Positions 23,701 to 34,983 of a stretch of 64,000 nt of DNA are shown here, one piece after another. The stretch covers positions 45,199,455 through 45,263,454 of the forward strand of contig CM053799.1 in the NCBI GenBank assembly GCA_028671895.1, in the 5' to 3' direction. The translations under genes were made by a program, and so were the position numbers. The notes under the pieces were generated by a model that saw nothing but the letters and a program-made list of their open reading frames with translations, did not search any database and was not told where the DNA came from. This DNA comes from Oenanthe sinensis. Taxonomy: Eukaryota > Streptophyta > Magnoliopsida > Apiales > Apiaceae. Position 1 is the stretch's first letter. The number at the start of each line of letters is the position of its first letter.

Positions 23701-23948
23701 AGTAACACTCAATAAATTTTGCTTCAATCCATTCACTAGAGTAATTTCTCAATCTTCAAGTTACCAACCTCTAATATGTCATATCCCATTGTGAAACCAA
23801 TGTTCTAGTCACCAAAGGTTACATAAGGGCCAACCATTTCCTTGAACTGTGATAGCAGGGCTTTATCACATGTCATGTGTCCTGAGAATCCACTTTCAAT
23901 GATCCACATGATTCTTTTATTTTTCTGTTGCCCTATAAAGAAAAATTT
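20745..23948 (-). pseudogene. Copia E2 pol (protease, integrase, RT, RNase H), decayed
   Basis: In sense order: protease site changed to WIIESG (LDSG expected) and SGHMTCD (23910-23840); integrase core at 23317-22859 with HMD-type start lost to a stop, RSYNGTEF (catalytic Asp replaced by Tyr) and QQNGVVERKN (Glu present); RT at 22084-21600 with QMDVKSTFLNG and YVYDIIFG where YVDDIIFG is usual; RNase H ending LVSELGM with TAA at 20747. At least a dozen stops or shifts. GYCQQEEIDYDE replaces the usual GYSQEEGIDYDE because the DNA here spells TTACTGTCAA, the family word. Dead as an enzyme. Confidence 0.88.
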
Positions 23949-26547
23949 TCAAGTAGCTTTTGGTACCCAATTCTCATTGGTTCCATCTGGCTTAGCTGAA
24001 TGACAGTTTAAGATAGGATCAATTGGTTTGCTTTCATTATCTTTGGGCATGACTCTTCTAGCCACCCATTTAGATTTAATCATTGGTTTTGGATTCTTGT
24101 TCCTGGGTGGCTTTCCCATCCTAACTTTAGGAGGACTTGAAGTCTTTGTCTTTTCAGTTTTGATAGAATTATGCAGGCATACATTGTTGGAAGCAATAGA
24201 CATGTTAAAGTAGATAATCAACATGTTCAATTTACATGGCATGTAATCAATATTTCTACAATGAGATACTTGTCTGTTTATCAAGGGATTACTATGCAAA
24301 TTTCTATTAATAGATGTAACATGTTTCACTTCAGACTTACTCTTGGTACAAGCATGAGTAAAATGACTAGAAGATCCACAGTTGGTACACAATTTTCTAG
24401 GAGCATTAGGAATGTAACCATAATCATTCTTCTTGTTTATTTCTGACTTCCCATTTATGTTCTTCTTGGTCTTTATGACAGTAGGTTTAGAAGTTACTGT
24501 CTTATTAGTGTTGACAATAAGTTTAGATGAAACTATCTTGACAATATGATTTGATCTTACTGTCTTGACAACAGCTTCTGAACTTACTGTCTTGTTAGTA
24601 TTGACAGCATCTTCTAGACCCTGAGTACTGTCAAGGGCAAAAATAACTGTCTTGGAGATTTTGACAGTATCTTTTAACCTAAAGATTTTCGTGACTGTAT
24701 CATTGTCCTCATCATCAAGAATTTGTTTAAGAATTAGAGATTCCTCATCAAATTCAAACTCAACCTTTTTAAACATGAGATTCTTGACTTTTCTAAATAT
24801 AGAGGGTCTGACAGTAGGTTTGTCAATAGTAGTGTCTTCCTCTACCACATGCTTTTTATCATTTTTATTCACATAGTTAAACCCTATACCTACCTTTTGA
24901 TTTTCAGTATTATTAACATGGTATGATTTTAATAATGAAGAAGAATTTTTATAGGCTTTGATTTTAAGATCATTTTCAGTAATCTATTTTTTTAGAAATT
25001 CCTCAATCTGAGAAACACAAACTACATTATTCTTAAGAATATAATTTTCTTGTTGTAAGGACTCAAAAGCATTTTGTTTAAGCTCTAGTTCTTCATTCTT
25101 GCATTTTAATGATTTATTAGCATTAGTCAGTTTGACAATCTCTTCATTAGCAGCTAGCATGCCTGTATGAATATTAAAGATTTCAGAACTTAAACATTCA
25201 AAAAATTTCTTGTACTGAGATGCAGCCATATCAACAGTAGTAAAAAAATGTACCTGACTTGATGAAAGAGGTGACTCTTCTCCAGAGTTTGCCATTAGAT
25301 CTAGGTTTCCATACTCTTCCTCTTCTTCATCATCAGATTCCTCCCAACATTTTCTTTCAACTACAAGTCCCCTACCTTGTTGCTTCTTGAGCAAGGCATC
25401 ATACTTTGCCTTGAGTTCCTCATAGTCATTGTCATTTCTTCTCAATTACTTTGGCTTTTTTACATTCAGTTGCAAAATGCCCCATCTCATTACAGTTATA
25501 ACATCTTATCTTTGGTATTTCCACCATTCCTGTCTTGTATCCACCTTTCCTGCTTCCTCCAGGTTTTGATGTATTTCTTTTGTTGAACTTGGAGCTTTGA
25601 GCTTTGGGTTTGAAACACCCGTTATTCTTGAATCTCAGGTTTGAGAACTTCATTGCCATGTAGGCCATGGTTTTGTTTTCCATGTTGTCAAGTTCATCCA
25701 GGGTGTAGAACTCGTCTTCATCACCATCCTTGATTTCAAAAGTAACACTTTCATCTTCATTAGTAACCTCTTCAAGTTTGGATATTGAGACTCTTGAAAT
25801 TGCAACATTTTTAGATCTAGAGCCACTAGAGCATTTGAGGTGTTGGCCATCTTCCTTCTTTTTCCAAACTGAATAACTCTATTTTATAACATCTCTAACT
25901 CATAGGTTTTGAGAATGCCATATAAAGTTTCAAGGAAAACTTTTGATATATCCCTTTCTTCTCTTATGGCAGTAACCTTGTACTCTAGAGGGTTAGGAAG
26001 TGCCAACATGAATTTCATGTTTACTTCCTTCTTGTCATAAAACTTTTCAGCAGCTGCAAGTCATTTATTAATCTGTTGAACCCCTCAAACATCTCAGTCT
26101 ACCCTTCATTTGGTTTGGCCATAAAAGCCCCATACCGAGACACTAGGATTTGTCTTTGATTGTCTTTTACCTCTTCTGTTCCTTCACACAGTATCTCAAT
26201 GGTTTCTCATATTTGTTTGGCACTTGTGCAGTTGACAATGTTATTGTACATAACATTGTCAAGTGCTTCAATAATTATAAACTGTAAAAAATCATGCAAA
26301 AATACTTTTTATTTTTCAATATCATTGTACTCTAAACCTTTTTAGGAACCTAGTGGTCAGGTATTGTCTTACCTTCCACTGTGGTTTTAGGTACATATGA
26401 TTGAGGGATAAAAGAACCAATTTCCAAAATACCAGGATAAAGTGGGTTGGCTATTTTTATGAACAATATCATTTTTCTTTTCCAAAAATTGTAATATTCT
26501 TTGTCAAATGTGAGTATTTTTAAACTACTTACTTTCTGTGCACTCAT
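23949..26547 (-). pseudogene. Copia E2 gag, decayed
   Basis: ATG at 26547 (MSAQKVSSLKI). The capsid region 26350-25850 is full of stops. The zinc knuckle CYNCNEMGHFATEC (25510-25470) is intact, followed by an acidic stretch and a coiled-coil segment (about 25250-24990). The Thr/Val/Lys-rich block 24860-24480 is encoded by repeated ACTGTC words. A second zinc knuckle CTNCGSSSHFTHAC follows (about 24400-24350), and the protein ends NWVPKAT and TGA at 23949. The gag stop and the pol frame downstream are in the same phase. It would coat RNA and form the particle. Confidence 0.85.
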
Positions 26548-26583
26548 CTTGGATCTTTTCAGGTTATATATGTTAAACCTACT

Positions 26584-26595
26584 GCTCTGATACCA
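26584..26595 (-). other. tRNA-Met primer binding site of E2
   Basis: The minus strand reads TGGTATCAGAGC two bases after the LTR end, the standard initiator tRNA-Met site of plant copia elements. Confidence 0.88.
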
Positions 26596-26597
26596 GT

Positions 26598-27097
26598 TGT
26601 TATATAAGATAAATGTTGTAGAAGGGGGGGGGGTGAATGCAACTTGATTAATTATACAAGATTTTGCTAAAAACAAACATAAGCTTAATTAACAAGTTAT
26701 ATGAAGCAACAAAGCAAAGTAGATAAGACGAAACAGTGTTTAAACTTCAAAATTTAATTTTTATTAATTTTTGTTTTGCTACAACTGTCTGGAAAATAAT
26801 TCCAGCTTCGATAGATACAATAACAATGAGTTTTCTAATGTTTCTACCTTTGAGAAATTCTAGCTCAATTGCATAAGAGAAAGTACTTGTGATATATATG
26901 TATTTATACTGAAACACATATCCCACTTACAAGTATACTTTCTTTTGCTCCTAGAACAAAGTTTGAAATAGAAAATTTGCTTTTTCTATTCAAATTTGTC
27001 TTCATTCCATTTGTAGATAAAACAACTCTGAGATATGCAGAAATCTTTGATTCTTTGAACACGCTTTACCTTTTACTTGTATTCTCCCAAGCTTCAT
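26598..27097 (-). repeat. Partial 5' LTR of E2 (about 500 bp of an E1-type LTR)
   Basis: Alignable by eye with the E1 LTR at 15121-15620. It includes a ten-G run before TGAATGCAACTT and the TATA box TATAAATA at 26902-26909 (minus). Likeness stops after TTCTCCCAAG at 27097, so the motif-rich U3 part is lost. Confidence 0.8.
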
Positions 27098-28289
27098 CAG
27101 CCTTGGCTTCAAATTTTCCTAGGTTTTTACCTTGATTTCTCAGGACATAATATTTGTAACCAAAGACATGGAGAGACCCCACTTTTAGCTTTTTATCTTT
27201 CTTTATAAATTGATATGAAGTTTTTCCTTTTGATTGATTCACTATGGAGATGTTTTGTATGTAGCATGCTGCATTATGGCCTCATCCCAGAAATAGGTTT
27301 ATAATTTTGGATCTTCCAACATTGTTCTAGTTGCTTCAATCAGTGTTTTATTTTTCCTTTCAACTACTCCATTTTGTTGAGGAGTTCTTGGTATAGAAAA
27401 AGTATGTATGATTCCTTTAACTTCATAAAATTCCTTCATTGTGGAATTCTTGAATTCTGTTCCATTGTCACTTCTTATTTTCTTTACATCTAAACCAAAA
27501 CTTTTCTCTACTTCTCTGATGTGTTTGATGATGAGCTCACTTGCTTCATCTTTTATATGCAAGAAATAAGTCCATGAAAATCTTGAAAATTCATCCACAA
27601 TGACTAGGGCATACTTTTTCTTTGCAATGGACATGATGTTTACAGGACCCAACAAATCCATGTGTAACAGCTCAAGTTGTTTCTCAAATGATGATTCCAA
27701 CTTTGACTTGAATGATGTCTTTCTTTGTTTGCCCTTTTGACAAGCATCACACAATCCATCTTTGACAAATTCCATCTATGGTAAACCTTTCACTTGATTT
27801 TTCTTGACCAATTGATTCATGGCTTTGAAATTTAAGTGAGCTAATTTCTTGTGCCATAACCAACTCTCATCTGTACTTTATTTTAAAAGAAGACAAGTCA
27901 TTGAATCTGCATTTGTTGAGTTGAAATCAACTACGTACACATTTCTTTTTCTATTACCAGTCACCACTAGGATTTCATCTTTCTTACTGGAAATAATGCA
28001 TGCTTTTGTTGTGAATCATACTTTATTTCCATTGTCACATAGTTGACTTATGCTCAATAAATTGTTTCTTAAGCCATCAACTAATGCAACAAGTTCAATG
28101 ATGACATTTTCTGTTGAAATCAAGCCATATCCCATGGTGTAACTCTTGATGTCATCTCCAAAAGTCACTCCAGGGACAACTCTCTCCTCAAATTTTGTGA
28201 GCAGGGAATCATCTCCAGTCATGTGCCTTGAACATCCACTGTCCAAGTATCAAAGATTCCTCCTTTTCCATGCACACATCCAAAAACAA
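27098..28289 (-). pseudogene. Copia E3 protease and integrase fragment
   Basis: Protease site YLDSGCSRHMTGDDS at about 28250. The integrase zinc region ends CDACQKGKQ (about 27735). The core at 27775-27299 has all three acidic residues: HMDLLGPVN, RSDNGTEFKN and QQNGVVERKNKT. After EDPKL the frame breaks, but YFWDEA and KYYVLRNQGKNLGKFEAKADEA are still legible to 27098, where E2 LTR sequence begins. The protease start is one frame off the preceding gag. Confidence 0.85.
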
Positions 28290-30746
28290 TCAAGTTGATT
28301 TTGGTACCCAAGTTGCCTTGGGTCCTTTCTTATTATTTGCTACATTTGGTTTGGTTTCCAACTTTTATACCTTTGGTTTAGGTGGTTTTAATTCCACTTC
28401 AACCTTGGGTGTTAGTTTCTTCATCTCACGGTTTTCAGTGCTAGTGCTTGGATCATTCATACTTGCAGAATTAGAGAAATTAGAAGCTTGAATATTGGTG
28501 TTCATATTCCAAGGCATAACAGACATATTCATGTTAGCAAATGCAAGATATGGATTAAAAATATAAGGCACAGATGCATATTGAGCATGAATAGCCTGAG
28601 GAAGAACTAATTGAGGAGAGACAAAGTTTGTAGACATATTAGGTATAAAAGACATGTTAGATTTGCAATGCACAGATTGATGATTTTTGCTACCACATTT
28701 AACACATATTTTTCTGGGAGCATACATGTCAGGTGTGTAATTGTGCTTATTTATGCCTACCTTACCATTTCTATTCTTTTTCTTTTTCTCAATTGGCTTA
28801 GTTTCAGGCTTTATCTTTTCTAATTTATATTTCAACTAATTCTTAGACAAATACCTTATATTAGCCTTCTTAACTTGATTTTGTGGTTTAGAGGAGCTAC
28901 ATTCAGTCACAAATTTAATAGGTCTGTTAATCTTGGTTTTTAAAGTAGATTGTTTAGCAGTTGATGATTTCTCAATCAATGGATAATTATCCATTGAGCT
29001 AATATTACTAATCGATGGATAATCCTTATACGTTGATTCAGGATTGGCAATCGATTGCTTCTTATCCAATGATTGATTTTCATCAATATCTAATCTCTCA
29101 AGAGTTTCAGACAACATGGTGAAAGAGTTTGTTCCATGAATGTCAATCAACTTTTTACTAGCTTTACTAGACCTGTTCCATTTGTCAATGGTTTTTAGTT
29201 CATCTTCTATTTGTTCCTTCAAAGTTTCTATCTTTTCTTTACACTTAACTAATTCCTCTCTAGCATCTCTATTTTCTACCTTGAGTCTATCCATTTGTAC
29301 TAGCTCATTCTCTAAGTGTGTGTTCCTTTCAGTTATAGATTTTATGGTATTTTTTAGTCTAGTATTTTCTTTGGTTAAGGAATTAAGAGTGACATGTAAA
29401 TTATACAACTCATTAGTTATTTCAGTAATTATAGTATTGCATTCATCTTTAGATAACTCAGATAGATTAATAGAGATTACCTGATTACTGGAGGAACTAG
29501 CTTTTTGGTCATCATGATTGGCTATAAGTGCAAGATTGATGAATTCTTCTTCTTCAGAATCATCCTCAGCATCCCAGTCCTTTTCTTCTATTATAAAAGC
29601 CTTTTTTTCTGTTTTAGCAAATCAAAGAACTTTTTCTTGTAATCAATACCATCACTGAACTTTGATTTCTTTTCCATATTTGGCTTTCTGAATTCATTGC
29701 AAAAGTGACCAGCCAATCCATAGTTAAAACATTTGAATTGAGTTCTGTCAACAAGATTCTTGTTTTGTTGATTCTGTTTCCTAAACTGGGATCTAGGCCT
29801 TTGCATTTGATTTCTTTTGAATTTGAGCTTTGAAAATTTTCTTGATAGAAAAGCTAGATGCTCATCTATTTCATCAATATCTTTCTTGGTGTATGACTCA
29901 TCATCCTTAACTAATTCTTTTCTTTTGTTAGTTGAAGATTCATCATACCTGTAACCACTTATAGCTTTTCCATGAATATCCATCCTTCCATATTCAACAA
30001 CAACATCTTCACAGGGTTCTGCAACTTGTTTATCCATTATCATCAAGACAACAAACTTTTCCTTTTTCAGATTATTCTCAATCTCTTCATCTTGTAGTTC
30101 TAACTCATAGGTTTATAGAATTCTATACAACTTATCAAGAGTGTACTGTTTGAAGTCAAGTGACTATCTAATGGACACAATCATCAGTTTCCATTCCTTC
30201 GGTAAGGACCTCAAGAACTTGAGATTGGTATCCTCAACAATATATACTCTTCCATATAGTTTTAGCTCATTCAAAAGCTTTTGAACCCTACTATATGTGT
30301 CATTAATTTCTATTTGGTCAGTGAAATGCCTCATATTTCTAAATCAAGAGTTTCATTTTGTTCTTCCTTACTTGCTCAGTGCCTTCACATAGTGTTTTAA
30401 AAGTATCCCAGACTTCTTTAGAGGTTGTGCAATTGATAAATTTTTCAAACATATCCTTGTCAAGACCATTGAACATAGTGTTCATAGCCTTTTAATCTTT
30501 GTGCACTTCCTTTTAATCCTCATCTGTGTATTCAGTCACAGGCTTTGGAATAAGTTTGTCTGGTGCTTGAGTACCATTTGCATTCATACTTGTAACTATT
30601 TTTATAGGTACATGTGGACCTTTATCTATGCAATGCACATAGGAGGGGTCAATGGATAACATATACAAGTGCATTTTTACTTTTCGGGGAAAGTACTGTT
30701 CTTTTTAAAGAACTGAAATCTTCACTCCTGTGTCTTTGTGACTCAT
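28290..30746 (-). pseudogene. Copia E3 gag, decayed
   Basis: Starts MSHKDTGVKISVL at 30746 with a stop soon after. The capsid part around 30600-30100 (TTSKEVWDTFKTLCEGTEQV) is broken. The first zinc knuckle is degenerate (CFNYGLAGHFCNEF, two Cys lost) near 29700. A long coiled-coil segment occupies 29408-29200. A stretch at 29070-28970 encodes the ATCGATGGATA family word. The second knuckle CVKCGSKNHQSVHC (about 28715-28675) is intact. Gag ends WVPKST and TGA at 28290-28292, the same place as the other elements. Confidence 0.82.
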
Positions 30747-30789
30747 TGTTGATGTACTTAGATCTTAAATTTCTGTATATTGAAAGCGA

Positions 30790-30802
30790 GGTTCTGATAC
30801 CA
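30790..30802 (-). other. tRNA-Met primer binding site of E3
   Basis: The minus strand reads TGGTATCAGAACC, one change from the usual TGGTATCAGAGCC, two bases from the LTR. Confidence 0.82.
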
Positions 30803-30804
30803 AT

Positions 30805-31899
30805 TATTATTTCCCTTAGTACAAGTTTGTAGAAGGGGGGAGTTGAATACAAACTTAAGAATTTTATCAAATTCTTGCGGATTAATAAGTTTGTATACAA
30901 AAGTGTTTGAGTGTTTGAAATATTGAAACTGAGAAGGAGAATCAAAAGAAATGAAACTAAATACTTGAAAACAAATCTTAAAAATTACTAGTGGATTGGT
31001 TTTCCACTAGTGAATATTTTTCTTTCAAATAACCTTGGTCTTAAAACCCAGTTGCTTACAAAATTTAAATTGAACAAAGAAAAGCACAACAAATATTTTC
31101 TATCTCTGACTGTGCTTTTCTAGAGTTCTTATTTTTCAACTTCTACACTTTGTTACAATGAACTGCTAAACTATATATAGCAGTACATTTTTTGCTCTAA
31201 TTTCCATCAACTCATAAAGGTATAAAATACATTTTACAATGTTTGCACTAAAATAGAATGTAGCTTCTTTCATAGTCTTCCTGAGTCTTTGCCTTGTTCT
31301 GGAAAAGTCTTTGTCTTTTTCTTCCCCTTGAAGACTGTGTTTCTCGAAAGGCTCACAGTTTTGACAAACACTGTCTTTCATTGATTCAGACTTCTATAAA
31401 GATTCCATTCTATTTGTCTTTAACAATTTTGGGAAATCTTGATCAACCGATAATTGATGTGAAACTTATCAATCGATCCTTCTTTGCTTATCCATCGATG
31501 GATAGGTTATCCATTAAAAAATTAATGTATCAATGGATATTTGAATATCCATCGATTGTTCTTATATCCGTTAATTGCTTTAATGTATTTATCCATTGAT
31601 GATGATCCATTGATTTGAATTTTATTGAGTTTTATCCATCGACCAACATCTATATCCATTGACTCATTTATCTATTGATCACTTCATTTATGAGAATTCT
31701 GACTTAGAATATTTACACTTTGTCAGCCATTCTTCATATCCGTTGATAATCTATCAATTGAAATATTACAATCAATTGATAAGTAAAGAATTCCGAATCA
31801 ATTATTACAATCCATTTTATCAGTTGATTAACAAAAAGCTCAACTGATAAATGGTTCCCTAGTCAATGGATATTTATAAGCCATATATCCATTGACTAG
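30805..31899 (-). repeat. Partial 5' LTR of E3 with a TATCCATCGAT array in U3
   Basis: Next to the primer site it starts TA (TG expected) and carries AGAAGGGGGGAGTTGAATAC (30831-30850). A TATA box, CTATATATAG, is at 31171-31180. Upstream of it, 31435-31899 contains roughly 16-18 copies of TATCCATCGAT, ATCAATGGATA and close forms. E4 interrupts it at 31900, so the true U3 end is not in view. Confidence 0.8.
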
Positions 31900-32666
31900 T
31901 GTTAGAAATTTATTCATTTTATGATGTATAAAATGCTAGAACAGGATTTAGCATAGCTTATTTGTAATAAGACTTTCTAGTCTCTGAATTTTTATAATCC
32001 GAGTCTAGTTAGTCTACATTCTTGTATTGGAAGATTTTCTATAAAAAGTGAAACCAGAGTTTAGAGGAAGATCAAAGTCTGAGGGGTAATCAGAGTCTAT
32101 AGACTATCGGAGTCTACAATCTGTTAGAGTCTACAAATGATCAGAGTCTATAGTCCATCAAAGTCTATAGTCTGGCAGAGTCTGGAGATTTCAGAGTCTA
32201 TGAAGTCAAAGCTGAATTTGGAAGATGATCACAAATAAGGGAAGTCTTCGAAGATAAAACAAAAGATATTGCAGATATGCTATGGGAATGAAGGAAAATT
32301 GCAGAAGGAAACTGTCAGCTAATAATTATGAATTATATTCCTATTGTAATTTTTTTCTTTTATTAGTTGATAGGTAGCTCTCTATATAAAGACTCTATGT
32401 AACCTAATTTAAAATGTCAAATTTTTGAGAGAGCATAGAGCTAGAGAAAATTACTGTGAAATACACAGAGAAGCTGCTAGGGTTTGTGTACACCTTAGGA
32501 GAGTGTTTTTATACATCAATAAAACAAACAATTGTTATTCATATCTTTGTGTTTCATCTTTGTTCTTAATTCAAATCTTTATTACTTATTGAGTTAATTT
32601 TAATCAGGCAGAAAAAGCACACAAGTATTCAACCCCCCTTCTTCTACTTGTGCAACTGGGAAAATA
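31900..32666 (+). repeat. 5' LTR of E4, 767 bp, with a CAGAGTCTA array in U3
   Basis: Starts TGTTAGAAAT and ends AAAATA (CA expected) two bases before the primer site. TATA box TATATAAA at 32383-32390. U3 contains about ten AGAGTCTA/AAGTCTA words at 32001-32205. Near the U5 end GTATTCAACCCCCCTTCTTC (32625-32644) is the inverse of the G-run motif of the minus-strand LTRs. Confidence 0.83.
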
Positions 32667-32668
32667 AT

Positions 32669-32681
32669 TGGTATCAGAGCC
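32669..32681 (+). other. tRNA-Met primer binding site of E4
   Basis: TGGTATCAGAGCC, a perfect initiator tRNA-Met site, directly after the LTR. Confidence 0.88.
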
Positions 32682-32720
32682 TAACGTTTAAAATCAATCA
32701 AAGATATCTGGAAAACAAAG

Positions 32721-34972
32721 ATGAAAATTCTAAGATTCCTATGCTTAAGAGAAACGAGTATACCCACTGGAAAGTCAAGATGCTACACCATCTGGAAGCT
32801 ACAGACCTCGACTATCTTGAAAGGATTAGTGAAGGACCCTTTGTGCCCTTAAAGATAGTGCCTCAGATCAATGAAGAAGGCAAAATAAATGAAGAACACC
32901 TCATTGAGAAACCATAGGCTGAATGGACAAGAGAGGACAAGGAAAATGTCCTTAAGGAGGCAAAAGTTAAAAAAATTCTCTTTAACAGTTTGGATTCTAT
33001 TCTTACAAACTGTGTCATATCATGCAAAACTGCCAATGAGATGTGGACAAAACTTGAAGTGCACTGTCAAGGGACTAATGATGTCAAGAAGAATGCAAGG
33101 TCTCTGTTAATTCAGGATTATGAGTACTTTGAAGCAAAATCTGGAGAATCTATTACTGAGTTGTATGATAGGTTCACAAAACTCCTGAATGAGATGGCTA
33201 TGCTTGGTAAGGTTTATGATTCTGAAGATACAAACACTAAGTTTCTGAGAGAACTTCCTGAAGAGTGGGACAATAAAACTACAAACATTAGGGAAGCTAA
33301 AGATTTGGATGAATTAACTCTAGAAGAATTGTATGACAGACTCAAGACATATGATTTAGATATGCAACAGAGGAAGAATAAGAAATCTGTGAAGACAAAA
33401 TCTGTGGCACTCTTAATGGAGTCTAACAAAGAACAACATGGAGAACCTAAAGAAGTAAGAATCAAGGATTCAAGAAAGAAGGGTAAAGCTGTTGAGGAGT
33501 CCGAGTCTACTAACACAGAATCTGATTCTGATGAAGAGATTGTCTAAGTCAAATGATGGCTATGCTTGCAAAAAATTTCAAGAGAATGAAATTTAAAAAA
33601 AAACTGGCAAATTTAGCAAGAGGCCATCATTCAAGAAGGAAGATGAAAAGGCTGAGAAGAGCAAGAGCATAATAATCAAATTTGACAAAGCAAAAGTCAA
33701 GTGTTTCAACTGTGGAATACTGGGACACTTTGCTAGTGAATGCAGAAAGCAAAAGAGTCAAGGAAAAGGGAAATCACTTCTATCAATTGGAAAGGATTGA
33801 GAAAATTTAAGCTCACAGGATGAAATTGATTATGAAAATCTAACATTGATGGCATCCTCCTCAAGAAAATCACAATCTCCCACAAAACCTTCATCTCCTA
33901 AAACTCAGGTATTAATCTTCACTCCTGAATCATTACTTAATTTAGATTCTGATGATTTACTAATAGTAAAAAAAGAGATTAATAATATAATGGCAAATTG
34001 AGATCTCTCACCAGTGAAAGTCAAAGGTTAAGAGAAGAAAACTTAACCTTGACACATAGGAATAATCATCTAGAGTTTGAGTTAAAGTCAATGAAACAAT
34101 ACAAAAGGATTCTGAAAAACATAGTCATATTACACTAAATCATGAAAGCCAATGACTATGTTAGGAAAGAACTAGATGAAGAAAGACTTAAGTTTAAAGT
34201 TTGGATAGACTCTGGTAGAAAAGTTCAAAAAATTCTCAACAATCAGAATATATGTTAAACTGCTGGTCTAGGCTATGATAAGAGTCAAGGCAAAAGTCTT
34301 TTATTGAGAATGATAAAGTTGAAGCTAGTCAAATTGATAAGACTAATGATAAAAGTACCTTTATTTTTGTTAAGTTTGTGACCCTTAAAGAAAATAATGA
34401 AACCACAAACTCATCTGTCCAAGTCAGATGAAATAGGAGTAAATAAGCCTAAGAAAAACATAAACATAGGGTACTTGTCCAGGTCTAAGCTAAAAGAAAG
34501 GCTAGAGAACTTATCAGAGTCTATCAAGACTAGGAGGAACAGGAATGGTAAAGAAGGCATTAACAAGTCCAACAATTATCAAAACGATCCTGATGCTCCT
34601 AGAAAGAAGTGTTATAGATGTGGAAACCACAACCATTTAGCTCTAGACTATAAAATAAAAATTGAGAAGAAATCAGAGTCTAGCCCTTCACAGACTCTGA
34701 AAAGTCACTACATTCCACAGAAGCCCTGTTATCACTGTGGTAACATATTTCATTCTAGTTATATGTGTAAAGACTAGCATGATTTGTATTACAATTTTTA
34801 TGAGCTAAAATCTTCAATTGATAACAGATGTTATGATACTGTTAAGACTCCATCATAGTCTAAAGCAACAAAGGAGACAGGTAAAACAACAGTCAAGAAC
34901 TCTAAACCTGTTTCACCTAAAGTTAGTAAGAAAGGATCCAAAACAGTTTGGATCCCCAAAACATCTAACTAG
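32721..34972 (+). pseudogene. Copia E4 gag, decayed
   Basis: The frame reads KIPMLKRNEYTHWKVKMLHH near 32730 (N-terminal gag motif) but no ATG is in phase. A TAG at about 32915 interrupts it. The capsid (UBN2-type) domain is open from 32990 to 33547: TANEMWTKLEVHCQGT, SITELYDRFTKLLNEM and FLRELPEEWDNK. The first zinc knuckle CFNCGILGHFASEC (33699-33740) is intact but in another frame. Near the end there are two more Cys-rich units, CYRCGNHNHLALDY (last Cys lost) and CYHCGNIFHSSYMC. Gag ends WIPKTSN and TAG at 34970-34972. Confidence 0.83.
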
Positions 34973-34983
34973 TTGTTTTATGT

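Larger units (their letters stand above)
16314..27097 (-). mobile_element. Sirevirus-like copia element E2, old and truncated
   Basis: In sense order: partial LTR (27097-26598), primer site, gag, pol, a spacer rich in TTGACAGTAA, and an additional ORF cut by E1 at 16314. The 3' LTR is absent. Many stops and shifts, a dead integrase and a dead RT mark it as old. At 27097 the LTR stops mid-length and abuts the integrase end of E3. Confidence 0.85.
27098..31899 (-). mobile_element. Sirevirus-like copia element E3, 3' half missing
   Basis: In sense order: LTR (31899-30805, cut at its U3 end by E4), primer site, gag, protease and integrase. Sequence stops inside the integrase C-terminal region (AKADEA, about 27098). 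RT, RNase H and the 3' LTR are gone. Its family word is TATCCATYGAT. Confidence 0.85.
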
